DNA of 64,000 nt from CAWFLT01 sp963816795 (lineage in GTDB: Bacteria; Acidobacteriota; Vicinamibacteria; Vicinamibacterales; SCN-69-37). A program made the position numbers and the translations under genes. The stretch lies in NCBI GenBank assembly GCA_963816795.1, contig CAWFLT010000017.1, forward strand, positions 62,001-126,000, written 5' to 3'. Under the pieces are notes generated by a model, which searched no databases, was not told the origin of the DNA, and saw only the letters and a program-made list of their open reading frames with translations. This document shows, piece by piece, positions 16,571 to 26,347 of the stretch (the first letter of the stretch is position 1; every line of letters begins with the position of its first letter).

Positions 16571-17782
16571 CTACTTCGCCGCCGTCGCCCGCGTCTCGTT
16601 CCAATAGATCTTGATGTTGCGCGTCGCCCGTCCGGAGGCGACGATGTCGGGCTGTTTGTCGCCGTTGAGATCGGCAATCGCCAGATCCTCGGTCGCCATG
16701 CCGCCTTCGTCCACCATCACCTTCGACCGCAGCGCACCCTGGCGATCGACGACGTAGATCGCCACGCCAGGTTTCTGGTCGCGCCAGCCGACCGCCAGCT
16801 CATCTGAGCCGTCGCCGTCGAAGTCGGCCCAGCCCAGCGCGTGGCCGCCGGTGAGCGCGGTCTCGATCACCGTCCGCGTCCACATGCCCTTTTCCTCGCC
16901 GTAGATCACGACCGAGCTGCCGTGCCAGGGTTCGACGGTGGCCAGCATCCTGCGTCCGCCGACTCGTCCGAGCTTCACTTCGCCGGGCGTCCCCTCGCCG
17001 ATCTGCGTGCGCGACCAGGTGTTGCTCGCGCTCCGCTTCTGGACGAACAACCCCTCGCGGCTCGCGGTGACGATCTCTTCCTGCGGATCGGCGTCCACAT
17101 TCATCGCGATGAAGTTGTGCAAGATGTGGTTGTCGTCACTGGCCACTTCCATCGGCCACGGCTCCGTCCGCGGATTGGCCGGCGGCCGGAAGATCAGCAG
17201 TCGCGCACCGGGACCGTCCCAGTTCGGCCCTTTGGTGCCTTGACCGTGCAGCGGCGCGACGATGAGCTCGAGGCGGCGATCGCCGTCGATATCCGCCCAC
17301 CTGATCCGGTGGAGCGTCGGTTCCGCGGCAATCGCGAACATCTCCCACGCCGGACTGGCGCCGGGCGCGCCCTGACGCACCCACTGCAACGTGCCGGTGT
17401 TGGCGCCCGTCCAGCCCGCTCCGAGCGCGACGTCGATCCGCCCATCGCCGTCGATGTCGTGCGGCGCGAGGGTCACGTTGTCGCGGACCGTCGCGCCGGC
17501 GAGCATGACGTGCTTCTGCCAGCTCGGAGCCTCGAACCAGACCAGGTCCGTCGCGTTGATGGCCAACACGTCCGGCCGGCCGTCGCCGTTCACGTCGGCG
17601 GTGACGACCGCGTAGCCGACCCCGAAGTCGGCCGCAATCTGCTCGGCGCGAAAGCGGACGCCTGGAGCCTGAGCCGCGCCCTGAGGGTTGTCCACAGCGG
17701 CCGACAGGAACGCGATCGACATGATGGATACGACCGCGAGTGCGATTGCGTGCAGACGCCGAATGAACGTGGGTGTGGTCAT
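16571..17782 (-). CDS. Exported FG-GAP/VCBS repeat beta-propeller protein
   Basis: 403 residues with an N-terminal signal segment (IALAVVSIMSIAFLSAAV) and at least four calcium-binding FG-GAP motifs: ADVNGDGRPDVL, HDIDGDGRIDVA, ADFDGDGSDELA, ADLNGDKQPDIV. These build a seven-bladed propeller typical of secreted proteins and of polysaccharide- or enzyme-associated modules. No catalytic domain is attached. The gene is followed 27 bases upstream in the genome by another secreted-protein gene on the same strand (17810), so the two may be co-transcribed. Confidence 0.85.
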   Translation of the reverse strand: MTTPTFIRRLHAIALAVVSIMSIAFLSAAVDNPQGAAQAPGVRFRAEQIAADFGVGYAVVTADVNGDGRPDVLAINATDLVWFEAPSWQKHVMLAGATVRDNVTLAPHDIDGDGRIDVALGAGWTGANTGTLQWVRQGAPGASPAWEMFAIAAEPTLHRIRWADIDGDRRLELIVAPLHGQGTKGPNWDGPGARLLIFRPPANPRTEPWPMEVASDDNHILHNFIAMNVDADPQEEIVTASREGLFVQKRSASNTWSRTQIGEGTPGEVKLGRVGGRRMLATVEPWHGSSVVIYGEEKGMWTRTVIETALTGGHALGWADFDGDGSDELAVGWRDQKPGVAIYVVDRQGALRSKVMVDEGGMATEDLAIADLNGDKQPDIVASGRATRNIKIYWNETRATAAK

Positions 17783-17809
17783 GGCGTGCTCCGTGTGTGT
17801 GATCGCGTC

Positions 17810-19858
17810 CTATCGCACGCGCAGATCCTGTGCGACCTTCCCGCCCTCGGCGATCCCGATTCGGACCGCGCCGGCGGCGACACTCCGCAGGAACTCGGGA
17901 TCGTACTGCGCGCCCTGCTCGAGGTCGGTGACGACCGCCAGCACATAGTCGCCCGGCGGCAGCGCGCGGAAGAGATACCGGCCATCGCTCGAGGGCCGGG
18001 TCGTGAGGATCCGTCGAGAGCCGGGTATCCAGAACCTGTTGTCCGACGGAGCGACAACGATCGTGTAGTCGGTGGCGGGCTTGCCGGCCGCATCGATGAG
18101 GGCACCGGTGAGCTCGCTCATCTGATCGGTGACCGTCAGCACCGCGTTCGTGATGTCTTGCTCGCCGGTGAACTCGAGCGGGAAGTCAAGCGTGTCCTGG
18201 CCGTTGACCACCGCCGACTTGAGCGTGCCGCCGCCGCCGCGCAGCACATAGCGCCCCGGCAGGACACCGGTCAGGGTGAAGCGCCCATCGGGCTCGATCT
18301 GGACCGATGTCGGCGGCGGGGCCACCATCATCTGTCCAGCGGCTGGTGCGACCGTCAAGAGAACCGTCGGCCGCGTTCGCGTCAGGTCGGGCGGCTTGGC
18401 CATCTCGAAGACCACGACCCCGGAAATCGTTCGCGCGGCGCGGAGCGGAAGGTTGACGTCGACGACCGACTGCCCTTCAACGAGCACGGACGCGCGTCCC
18501 CACAGTTTCTGCGCGTCCGTCAGCCGAGGTGGCGCCGCCGGTTGCGTGGGCTGGACGGGTTGCCCGTTGATGAAGCTGATCGCGGGCGGCGCGGGCATCG
18601 TATAGGCGAAGACCGTGTACTTCCCGGGCGCGATCGCGCGGAACGTGAACTTGCCGGTCTGATCGATCCGTGTCGAGTTGTTCGACACGCCGTCCATCGT
18701 CGGGTCGTCGTTGATGAGCGACACTTGAACGGCGATGCCCGGCTCGACCGGTGTGGCCACGGTCCCCTGAATCTGGCTGGCCTGTGCGAGTCGCGTCTGA
18801 ATGTCCACACCGGCGCGCTCATCACCACCGGCAATGGTCACCGTGGTGGCGCCCGACGGCACGAGTGAACTGGACGCGTAGACCGGAAGGTACGCCGGCG
18901 GCGGCGTCGGCTGTGTGGTGAACTGCTGCGGCGGGGTGACCGTGACGGCGACCGTCGACGGCAGGCCCGGAGCGGCCGGCGGTTGCACCGCTCCAGAGGC
19001 AATGGCCTGCTCGATCGCGGCCATTTCCAGGTTCATCCGATCGTTGAACGATGAATCGGACGCGTTGGGGGTGGCCGACACCAGGTAGTCGCCAGGCTGC
19101 AGACCGAAGAGCCGGTAGACGCCCCGGTCATCGGTGCTGGCGAACCCACTCTGCTGGAGCCGCCGGACGCCGTTCGTCATCACGTATCGCAGCCCGCGAA
19201 CTTGAACACCGCGCTGCGGTTCGCCGTCCTCGCCAAACACCGTTCCGGTGATCACGCCCCCACGCATCATCTGGATCTTCAGGTTCAGCTGCTCGCCATC
19301 TCCCAGCCGAATGGCCGTGCCCTGACCGCCGGGCCGCTTTTGCCCGTACGCCGTTTGCAGGAACTGGCTCTGAAACACATTCAGCGTGAACTGGCCCGCC
19401 GGCAGTCGCTCGAACGAGAACTGGCCCGAGGCATCGGTCAGGACCGTTCGCGAGAGGCCGGTGCCGCTGAGGCCGGCGGCGACGGCAAGCGGCACTCCAC
19501 CGCGTCCCAAGGGTGTGACGCCGCCGGGCCCGACAGGCGCCACGGCCGTGCTCCCGCCAATCACAACGCCGGGCGCGCCGCCAGGCACTGCACCTCGAGC
19601 GGCACCGGGCGCTCCAGCGGTTCCACCCACGGAGACGCGCGCACCGCGGATGGGTTTCCCCGTGTCAGCCGCCGTGACGGTACCCGAGATCGTGCTGGTG
19701 CCGATCGGGATGCGTCGGACGGTCGGCGGCGGCGGTGGACCATCCCGCTGCGTGACGCCGAAACCCTGGCCGGACAATGCCGCCTGCGCGAACAGCACGG
19801 CACCGAGCGAGACGCCAGGCAAGACGGCAACCCACACGCGGGGAGTGACGCGACGCAT
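17810..19858 (-). CDS. Exported carboxypeptidase-regulatory-like (Cna/prealbumin) repeat protein
   Basis: 682 residues. Signal peptide VAVLPGVSLGAVLFAQAALS, then ISGTVTAADTGKPIRGARVS, which is the start of a carboxypeptidase-regulatory-like domain, a low-complexity Gly/Ala/Pro stretch, and further CarboxypepD-type modules recognised by repeated G.F.F..L..G.Y.L strands (GQFSFERLPAGQFTLNV, GRFTLTGVLPGRYVLRG, GRYLFRALPPGDYVLAVVT). Such proteins are abundant in Acidobacteria; the surface role is unknown. The start at 19858 (ATG) immediately precedes the leader. Confidence 0.85.
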   Translation of the reverse strand: MRRVTPRVWVAVLPGVSLGAVLFAQAALSGQGFGVTQRDGPPPPPTVRRIPIGTSTISGTVTAADTGKPIRGARVSVGGTAGAPGAARGAVPGGAPGVVIGGSTAVAPVGPGGVTPLGRGGVPLAVAAGLSGTGLSRTVLTDASGQFSFERLPAGQFTLNVFQSQFLQTAYGQKRPGGQGTAIRLGDGEQLNLKIQMMRGGVITGTVFGEDGEPQRGVQVRGLRYVMTNGVRRLQQSGFASTDDRGVYRLFGLQPGDYLVSATPNASDSSFNDRMNLEMAAIEQAIASGAVQPPAAPGLPSTVAVTVTPPQQFTTQPTPPPAYLPVYASSSLVPSGATTVTIAGGDERAGVDIQTRLAQASQIQGTVATPVEPGIAVQVSLINDDPTMDGVSNNSTRIDQTGKFTFRAIAPGKYTVFAYTMPAPPAISFINGQPVQPTQPAAPPRLTDAQKLWGRASVLVEGQSVVDVNLPLRAARTISGVVVFEMAKPPDLTRTRPTVLLTVAPAAGQMMVAPPPTSVQIEPDGRFTLTGVLPGRYVLRGGGGTLKSAVVNGQDTLDFPLEFTGEQDITNAVLTVTDQMSELTGALIDAAGKPATDYTIVVAPSDNRFWIPGSRRILTTRPSSDGRYLFRALPPGDYVLAVVTDLEQGAQYDPEFLRSVAAGAVRIGIAEGGKVAQDLRVR

Positions 19859-19930
19859 GGCACGCTCCTGATAAGTACGGATGTCGGGCCGTCAGTGTAG
19901 CAAAGTCGGATAGAGCCGCTCCAGCGGCTC

Positions 19931-20125
19931 GAATCGACAATAGGCAGTCGGTAATCTGCAATGGCAGACACATCGGCAATGGCATCGCACATTGCCGATA
20001 TTGCCAATTGCCAATTGCCGATCGTCGATTGTCGATTGTCCATCGAATTGCCCATTATCAATCGAGATTATCCATTGCCGATGTGTCTGCCATTGCAGAT
20101 TACCGATTGTCGATTATCCATTGAC
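19931..20125. repeat. Heptad-hairpin element (family 1), short copy 4
   Basis: Only about 195 bases: the left arm is truncated after CATCGGCAATGGCATCG, while the right arm keeps the conserved end (ATTGCCGATGTGTCTGCCAT and the terminal GATTATCCATTGA). It lies between divergent genes, about 25 bases upstream of the selenoprotein start. Confidence 0.93.
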
Positions 20126-20150
20126 GTCAGCGGCCATGTAGGATCGGGCC

Positions 20151-20369
20151 ATGCACCTCACCATCGAATACTGCGTGCGTTGAAACTACCTTCCCGAGGC
20201 TTCCAGGCTGGAAGCTGCGCTGAAGGCCCGCACGGAACCGGGCGTGACGATTGAGCTCATCAAAGGCGACCGTGGTGTGTTCGATGTGCGCGCGGATGGC
20301 GCCCTGATCTACTCGAAGAACACCACCGGCCGCTTTCCGACACCCGACGAGATTCTCAAACGGCTCTAA
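20151..20369 (+). CDS. SelW/Rdx-family selenoprotein with in-frame UGA (Sec) codon
   Basis: A 72-residue Rdx-family (SelW/SelT/SelH-like) protein if TGA at 20181-20183 is read as selenocysteine. The order is MHLTIEYCVR-U-NYLPEASRL, so Sec occupies the second position of the redox CxxU motif directly after the first strand, as in known SelW-like proteins. The C-terminal part fits the family: GVTIELIKGDRGVFDVRADG then ALIYSKNTTGRFPTPDEILK. The reading frame continues without another stop to TAA at 20369. AGGA lies 8 bases before the ATG. A SECIS-like hairpin follows the UGA. Without Sec insertion only a 10-residue peptide would be made. Likely role: thiol/selenol redox. Confidence 0.85.
20196..20218 (+). 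promoter_or_regulatory. Bacterial SECIS-like stem-loop downstream of the Sec codon
   Basis: GCTTCCA (20199-20205) pairs perfectly with TGGAAGC (20209-20215) around the loop GGC. The loop begins 22 bases after the UGA, and carries G at its first two positions. This fits the described bacterial SECIS pattern (a hairpin inside the coding sequence shortly after UGA with a G near the loop start), which recruits SelB. Binding has not been tested; the fit is by eye. Confidence 0.65.
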
Positions 20370-20404
20370 AACCTCCGCGGGCGACCGTGTTACCGTCCTC
20401 CACG

Positions 20405-21709
20405 ATGCCGCCTTCCTCCGACTCCGCCCTCGTCCGATCGATCGGCACGCTCGCGCTCTCCGCGGGCATCGTCAACGTCACGATCGGCGGCGGCATCTTC
20501 CGGCTGCCGGCGGATATGGCGGCGCAGCTTGGCGCGATGGCGCCGGTCGCGTACCTCCTGTGCGCGGTCGTCATGGGTCTCATCGTCTTGTGCCTGGCCG
20601 AAGCCGGAAGCCGGGTGTCGCTGACGGGCGGGCCCTATGCCTACGTCGAGATCGCGTTCGGGCCGTTGGCGGGATTCCTGGCGGGTTTTCTGCTGTGGAT
20701 GCTCTCGACGTTCGCCATGGCGGCGGTGGCGACCGTGCTCGTCGCGAATCTCGGCGCGCTCGTGCCGGCGCTGGCGTCGCGAGTGGCGTCAGCGGGCGTG
20801 TTGCTCGTCATCTATGCGGTCTTTGCCACGATCAACATCCTCGGCGTCGAGCGCGGCGCCCGCGTGAACACGGTGATCACGGTCGCCAAGATCCTGCCCC
20901 TGCTCCTGCTCATCGCCGGCGGGCTCCTGGCGATCGACACGACCAACCTGACGATCGTCGATCCTCCGGACCTGCCGACGCTCGCCCGCAGCAGCGTCCT
21001 GCTGATCTTTGCCTTCGCCGGCATCGAGGCGGCGCTGGTCCCCGGCGGAGAGGTGCGCGATCCGGCGCGGACGGTGCCGCGCGCGATTCTCATCGCGATG
21101 ACGATCATCACGCTGCTCTATGCGGCGCTGCAGTTCGTGGCGCAGGGCGTGTTGGGCGCGGCCCTGGCCGGCGCGACGGCGTCGCCGCTCGCCGACGCCG
21201 CCGGCCTCGCGATGGGCGCCTGGGCGCGACAGACGCTGCTCATTGGCGCCGTGATTTCAACGCTCGGCTACGTGGGCGGCATGACGCTCGCTGCGCCGCG
21301 CACGCTGTTCGCGTTCGCGCGCGACGGCTTCCTGCCGGCGGTGTTTGCCCGCACGCATCCGGTCTATCGCTCGCCGGATGTCGCCATCATCGCGCAGTGC
21401 ACCCTCGTGTTCGTGCTGGCGACGACGAGCACCTTCGAACGGTTGGCGATTCTGGCGAATCTCTCGATCCTGGTCCTCTACGCCGCCTGCTGCGTCGCCA
21501 CCTGGCAGCTCCGGCGGAAAGACGTGCGCGGCGGCGGCACGCCGTTCCGCGTGCCGATGCCTGGACTCGTCATCGTGCTGGCGTGCGCGGTGATCGCGTG
21601 GATGCTGACGAGCGTGACCGCCGGCGAATGGCTGGCGTTCGCCATCGCGCTCGTCGTCGGCGCCGGCCTCTTCCTGATGCGCCGCCGGACAGCGGCTCTC
21701 GTGAGCTGA
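20405..21709 (+). CDS. APC-superfamily amino acid permease
   Basis: 434 residues, about 12 hydrophobic helices. The N-terminus carries the APC signature in TM1, VNVTIGGGIFRLPADMAAQL, where the GGGIF break binds the substrate backbone. Other typical segments: GGPYAYVEIAFGPLAGFLAG, NTVITVAKILPLLLLI, FAFAGIEAALVPGGEVRDPA and APRTLFAFARDGFLPAVFAR. It probably imports or exchanges amino acids across the inner membrane; specificity is not readable. ATG at 20405 preferred over GTG at 20387. The gene starts 36 bases after the selenoprotein gene and may be co-transcribed with it. Confidence 0.9.
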   Translation: MPPSSDSALVRSIGTLALSAGIVNVTIGGGIFRLPADMAAQLGAMAPVAYLLCAVVMGLIVLCLAEAGSRVSLTGGPYAYVEIAFGPLAGFLAGFLLWMLSTFAMAAVATVLVANLGALVPALASRVASAGVLLVIYAVFATINILGVERGARVNTVITVAKILPLLLLIAGGLLAIDTTNLTIVDPPDLPTLARSSVLLIFAFAGIEAALVPGGEVRDPARTVPRAILIAMTIITLLYAALQFVAQGVLGAALAGATASPLADAAGLAMGAWARQTLLIGAVISTLGYVGGMTLAAPRTLFAFARDGFLPAVFARTHPVYRSPDVAIIAQCTLVFVLATTSTFERLAILANLSILVLYAACCVATWQLRRKDVRGGGTPFRVPMPGLVIVLACAVIAWMLTSVTAGEWLAFAIALVVGAGLFLMRRRTAALVS

Positions 21710-21713
21710 GACC

Positions 21714-23229
21714 ATGATGACGCCTGAACGCTGGCAGCGGATCGAGGCGATTTATCACGCCGCGTACGCGCGCCTGCCGGGCGAGCGGGCGGCGTTTCTG
21801 GCCGAGGCGTGTCAGGGCGACCAGACGCTCCAGCGCGAGGTCGAGCCATCTCGTCTTTTTCCAGAACAAGGAAAAGGACGCGCTGTACCTCGCGGAAGCC
21901 GATGGCAGAAACGCCAAGAAACTCGACATCGCCTGGCCAGCCGTTTCCGAATCGTCCGACCAGAAGAATCACAACCACAACATGGTCTGGTCACCAGACA
22001 ACCAGTCGATCTACCTGGTGCATGGGGTCGTGCGCGACACGAACGACCAGACGGAAGAGATGGATATCTGGCGGATTCGACCGTCGGCGTCAGACGGGGC
22101 GCCGGAGCGGTTGACGCACCTGAACGCCGCCGTCACATTTCTGGCCATGCTCGATCAGGACACCCTCATCTTTATCGCTCCGGATGAGGATGGGTTTGGA
22201 TCCTGGCTCTGGTCTCTGGACGTCGGGAAGAGGGGCGCGAAGCCTCAGCGGATCCCGACCGGACTCGAACAGTACACGTCAGTGTCCGCCAGTCGCGATC
22301 GTGGACCCATGGTCGCGACCAAGGCGAATCCAACGGCGAGTCTCTGGAGCGTGCCGATTCGCACCGACAGAAAGGCGGTCGAGGACGACGTCGTACCGGT
22401 CCGGCTGGAGACCGAACGCGCGCTGGCCCCACGGTATGCGCGTGGTGCGGTGTCGCCGTTGCTGTTTTATCTGTCGGCTCGAGGCACCGGCGATCGAGCC
22501 TACCGCTTTCAGACGGCGTCCTTCGAAATCACCAAGGGCGCGGAAGGACACTTGTCCGAACCGCCAGCACCTTCCCCTGACGGGAGCCGGTTGGCTGTGG
22601 TGGCCAAGGCGGGTGGCCGCCGGCACCTGGCCGTCATGAACCAGAATGGCCAGGGCTCACAGGACTTCGCGACCTCGCTGGATGTCAAAGGCGCGCCCGA
22701 CTGGTCGCCGAAGGACAACTTGATCGCCGCCGGAGGGCGGGATGCTGCGGAGGGGCTCGGACTGTTCCTCATTCCGGCGGACGGCAGTCCACATAGCCGC
22801 CTCGTTCCCGGCCTGGCCACGGATCCCGTCTGGTCGCCAAACGGCGACTTCATAGTCTATGCGGGCGAGTTCTCCGGCGGCACGACTAGAACGCCCGCAT
22901 CGGGCGCCCCGCTCAAAGCCGTGCGACGTGATGGCACGAACTACGACCTCCCACGGGTCGTTGGAGCAAGCGGAACGGGTCAAGACTTGCTCGTCAGCCC
23001 TGGCAACTATCGGTTCCAGGATCAGACGCATCTCGTGTACCGGCCGAGGCCGGAGTCGCTGGACTTCTGGGTCTTCGATCTCGTCAGCGGCAAGCAGACG
23101 CAGCTCACGCAGCTTGGCAACAAGGGGACCCTGCGCGCCTTCGACATCACGCCGGACGGCAAACACATCGTCTTCGACCGTGTCCGGCAGAATTCCGACA
23201 TCGTCCTGATCGAACCGTCGAGGAAGTAG
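21714..23229 (+). pseudogene. Kinase/TolB-propeller gene with the kinase domain deleted
   Basis: The first 44 codons (MTPERWQRIEAIYHAAYARL...TLQREVE) are the conserved start of acidobacterial Ser/Thr kinases. At about 21844 the sequence jumps, out of frame, into a PD40 propeller (HLVFFQNKEKDALYLAEADG, NHNMVWSPDNQSIYLVHGVV) that continues intact to 23229 with repeated SPDG/SPNG motifs. The kinase domain and membrane helix that normally lie between are missing. Either an internal deletion made this a pseudogene or the assembly collapsed two paralogous genes here. It starts 4 bases after the permease stop. Confidence 0.75.
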
Positions 23230-23272
23230 GACCTCCTGTCGATCAGGCTTTTCTTCTCCCCGCGAGAAAATC

Positions 23273-23926
23273 TTGAACCACCCGGTGCGCTTCGGCCTGC
23301 TGCTCTTCCTGCTGTCACCACCGGCGATCGCGTTCGCGCAGACGCCGACCGGCGCGCCAGCTCAGCCGGCCACGCCGCCGGCGCCGGCGTGGACGTTCCG
23401 CACGGCCGTGGCCGGGTACATCTTCAAAGAAGATGACGACTACCTTCAGCCGACGTTCGCGGCTGACCGCGGCGCGCTCCATCTGGAAACTCGATACAAC
23501 TACGAAGATCTGACGTCCGTGTCCGGTTTCGCCGGATGGAATCTCGCGTGGGGGCGTGCGCTCAAGCTCGAAGTGACGCCCATGTTCGGCGCGGTGGTCG
23601 GCGAAACGGACGGCGTGATACCCGCACTCGAGCTCACCCTGAGCTTCAGCCGGATCGAGTTCTACGTGGAGGGTGAGTACGTCGTCAACCTCAACCGGGG
23701 GCGCAACAATTTTCTCTACTCCTGGTCGGAGCTCAGCGTGTGGCCGACCGACTGGTTGCGTGCGGGACTCGTCACGCAACGGACGAACACGGCCCGCCTC
23801 CCGCGTGAGATCCAACGCGGGCTGCTGGCGGGGGTCGCCGTCGGCAGGTTCGAGGGCGCCGCCTACTTCTTCAACCCCGGGTCCGACGATCGCTACTACG
23901 TCGTGTCAGTCGGCGTGTCCTTCTGA
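23273..23926 (+). CDS. Putative outer-membrane beta-barrel protein
   Basis: 217 residues. TTG start at 23273, signal peptide HPVRFGLLLFLLSPPAIAFA, Pro/Ala linker, then alternating amphipathic strands (ALHLETRYNYEDL, SGFAGWNLAWG, LELTLSFSRIEFYVEGEYVV, YSWSELSVWPTDWLRAGLVT) ending YYVVSVGVSF with a C-terminal Phe, as in Bam-recognised barrels. About 8-10 strands are likely. No specific family recognised. Confidence 0.7.
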   Translation: MNHPVRFGLLLFLLSPPAIAFAQTPTGAPAQPATPPAPAWTFRTAVAGYIFKEDDDYLQPTFAADRGALHLETRYNYEDLTSVSGFAGWNLAWGRALKLEVTPMFGAVVGETDGVIPALELTLSFSRIEFYVEGEYVVNLNRGRNNFLYSWSELSVWPTDWLRAGLVTQRTNTARLPREIQRGLLAGVAVGRFEGAAYFFNPGSDDRYYVVSVGVSF

Positions 23927-23963
23927 ACGCCCGCCGTCCGCCCGTGACGAACGCACTTCGTGC

Positions 23964-25391
23964 TCACGCCTTCGGCCACTGAAGCTGTCCTGCACTGACG
24001 GGCAGGGCGATTCGGAAGCGGAGTTGAGCTCGCCAATCGAGATAGCTGATCTCGAGTGAGGCGGGTTTCAGGCGAAGCAGGCAGAACCCGTTGTTGCCCA
24101 TGCCGGGCCGGAGGTTCAGCTCTCGTGGAAAGCGTGGCTCGAGCTCGGCGAACAGCGGCCGCACGAGGTGGCGATCGAAATCATCGCGATCGAGCAGGTC
24201 GTAGGGATAGCCGCCGTGGCCGATGCAACTGCCCCCGAACGGCGTCGTGGCGCCGGGCGGGTAGAGCGCGCAGTAGTGCTCATCGCCCCAGAACCAGAGA
24301 TCGATCAGCCGCTGATCGACCATCGACTTGAGATCCTGATCGAGCAGCTTCGTCGTGCGCTCCAGGAATGGCTCGTTCTGACTCAGGAGGATGTTGACCT
24401 TCTTCTGCGACTTTCCCTCGGCCAGGTTCCGGCTCAGCCAGCTGACCAGCGTCGGATCGCGGTACCGCCCGTTCTTGAAGAACGCGGTGTCGATGCCGAT
24501 GACCTGATAGTGATCCGAGACCAGCGTGAAGTAGCTGCCTTCCTGTGGCTGCGGCACCCTGCCGCGCCGCGCCTCCCGCCTGGCGCTTCTGCTCGAGGAA
24601 CTTGAAGTAGGAGATGCCGTGCGAGTCCATCTCGTGATTGGCGTTGAGCGCGAAGAGCGGAATGCGCGGCGTGATGTACTTCTCCAGGATCGGCGTGAAC
24701 CGTTCTTCGAACTCATCGCCGCTGCCGATGTAGTACACGTCTCCGAGGTGGATCGCCTGGCCGGGCGCGATCCGGCCGATGTGCTTGGCGATGTATCGCG
24801 AGTGGTAGTAGCCGGTGCCCCAGTCCGAGCACATGGCCACCGTCGCCTCGCCCCTCCGAGTCACCAGCGGATACACGAAGCCGGTCTCCAGAGGTCGTGT
24901 GGCTCGGAAAGACCGGCTTGGGATGCGCGAGGCGAAACGCCAGCGCGGCGACGGCGGTCAGTGCCCACGCGGCCGCATCCGCCTGGGTCTCGAAGTTGCG
25001 CTGCTTCGGGACGATCGGGATCTCCGTGCTGTCGTATCCGTCGAATCGATGCTCGGGCGGCAGTTCGAACACCTCGTCGCTCCGATTCGCCCGCAACTGT
25101 GCGAGCGAGACCTCGGGCGCCTGGAGCGACGCTTCAGCCGCGTCGAGGAGTCTGGCGAGCCCGGCGAGCGTCGGAGACGGCCCAAGCGCCGCGGGCGCCG
25201 TCGCCATGATCCGATCGGGATCCCGGCGCAGGAGATCTTTCAATTCCGCCACGGTGCCGGGGCCGAACCCGGCCATTGGCGCCGCGGCGGCGGCGCCGGG
25301 CGACCGGCGGCGTACGGGCGGGGACCTGCTTGAGCCCCAGTGCTTTCAGAAGGTCGTCGACTGCCTGCGCCGTTCGCCATCCGTCCTCCAC
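23964..25391 (-). pseudogene. Metallophosphoesterase with N-terminal helical region, three frameshifts
   Basis: Calcineurin-like phosphoesterase reconstructed across three frames. N-terminus from GTG at 25391 (DGWRTAQAVDDLLKALGLK), then TVAELKDLLRRDP...FDGYDSTEIPIVPKQRNF, then the metal-binding motifs: VAMCSDWGTGYYHS, HLGDVYYIGSGDEF and NANHEMDSHG; C-terminal part FWGDEHYCALYPP, HGGYPYDLLDRDDFDR to 23964. Breaks lie near 25290, 24885 and 24580, each consistent with one extra base. The catalytic set would be complete if the frame were restored. Probable cytoplasmic phosphatase; substrate unknown. Confidence 0.78.
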
Positions 25392-25400
25392 GTGTTGTCA

Positions 25401-26341
25401 CTAACCAGCGGCCAGCCGCGCGCGGACCGCTTCGAGCTCCTGCCGCAACTTCTTGATCCCGTCGAGCTCGCCACCCTCGGGCCCGTACTCGATGCCCGCG
25501 TGGCCGCGGTAGCCGGCATCCACGACGATCTTCATCATCTTGAACAGATCGATGTCGGGTTGTTGCCGTTGAAGTCCCAGACCCGCGGCTTCACGCTGAC
25601 GCCTTTGGCGAGCGGCATCATCTCGGCCACCCCCACGTAGGAGTCGTAGCTCTCGAGCTTGACGTTGGGATTCTCCTTGCTCGGCCCGGCGATGCGGAAG
25701 TTGCCGAAATCAGGCAGCGTCCCGGCGCGCGGGTGATTGACGAGCCTGATCGTCTCCACGAGCCACTTCGCGTTGCTCGACAGGCCTCCGTGGTTCTCGA
25801 TGACGACGTTGATCCCGAGCGGATCGGCGTACTCGACGAGCTTGCGCATGCCGTCCGCGACGAGCTTCATCTGTTCGGCGGCCGTGCCGCTGCTGTAGCC
25901 ATTGACGCGGACGGTGTGGGCGCCCAGCACCTTGGCCGCATCGACCCATTTGTAGTGGTTCTCGACCGCGGTCTGCCGTTTGGCCGCATCCGGATCGCCG
26001 AGGTTGCCCTCGGCGTCGACCATGATCAGCACCTGCGTCACGCCCTCGCCCTGGGCGCGCGCGTTCATCTCGCGCAGATACGCGGCGTCCTTCGCCTTGT
26101 CCTTGAAGAACTGATTCACGTACTCGATCGCGTCGATGCCGACACTCTTCGCAATCTTCGCGAAATCGAGATGTTGCATCGTGCCAGCGAAGAGCGGCCG
26201 GTTGATCGACCACTCCGCGAGCGAGATCCTGTAGAGCGGCGCCTGGTCGGCGTGCGTGGAGGTCATGAAGGCTCCGGCCGCGGCCGCGCCAGCGGCACCG
26301 GCGGCCATTCTGAGAACGTCACGACGGCTTGGAGTGATCAT
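25401..26341 (-). pseudogene. Tat-exported sugar phosphate isomerase/epimerase (TIM barrel), frameshift near the C-terminus
   Basis: AP endonuclease-2/hydroxypyruvate isomerase-like TIM barrel. A twin-arginine leader is visible (PSRRDVLRMAAGAAGAAAAG). Core segments: RISLAEWSINRPLFAG, YVNQFFKDKAKDAAYL, GINVVIENHGG, LPDFGNFRIAG. At about 25553 the frame shifts by -1 (or +2); the missing end is DIDLFKMMKIVVDAGYRGHA and GIEYGPEGGELDGIKKL, ending at TAG 25401. It sits directly downstream of a Gfo/Idh/MocA gene; such pairs are usually sugar-modifying exported enzymes. Confidence 0.83.
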
Positions 26342-26347
26342 GAGGCG

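Noticed and set aside
13833..16614. Many small open frames with NRQS, NGQSRL or CRLPI-type peptides
   Set aside because: They come only from the heptad-hairpin repeats read in different frames, on both strands; no start signals and no conservation outside the repeats.
16841..18868. 675-residue plus-strand open frame over two exported-protein genes
   Set aside because: Antisense to the VCBS and carboxypeptidase-regulatory genes, which have signal peptides and repeat signatures; composition of the antisense frame is R/H/D-rich.
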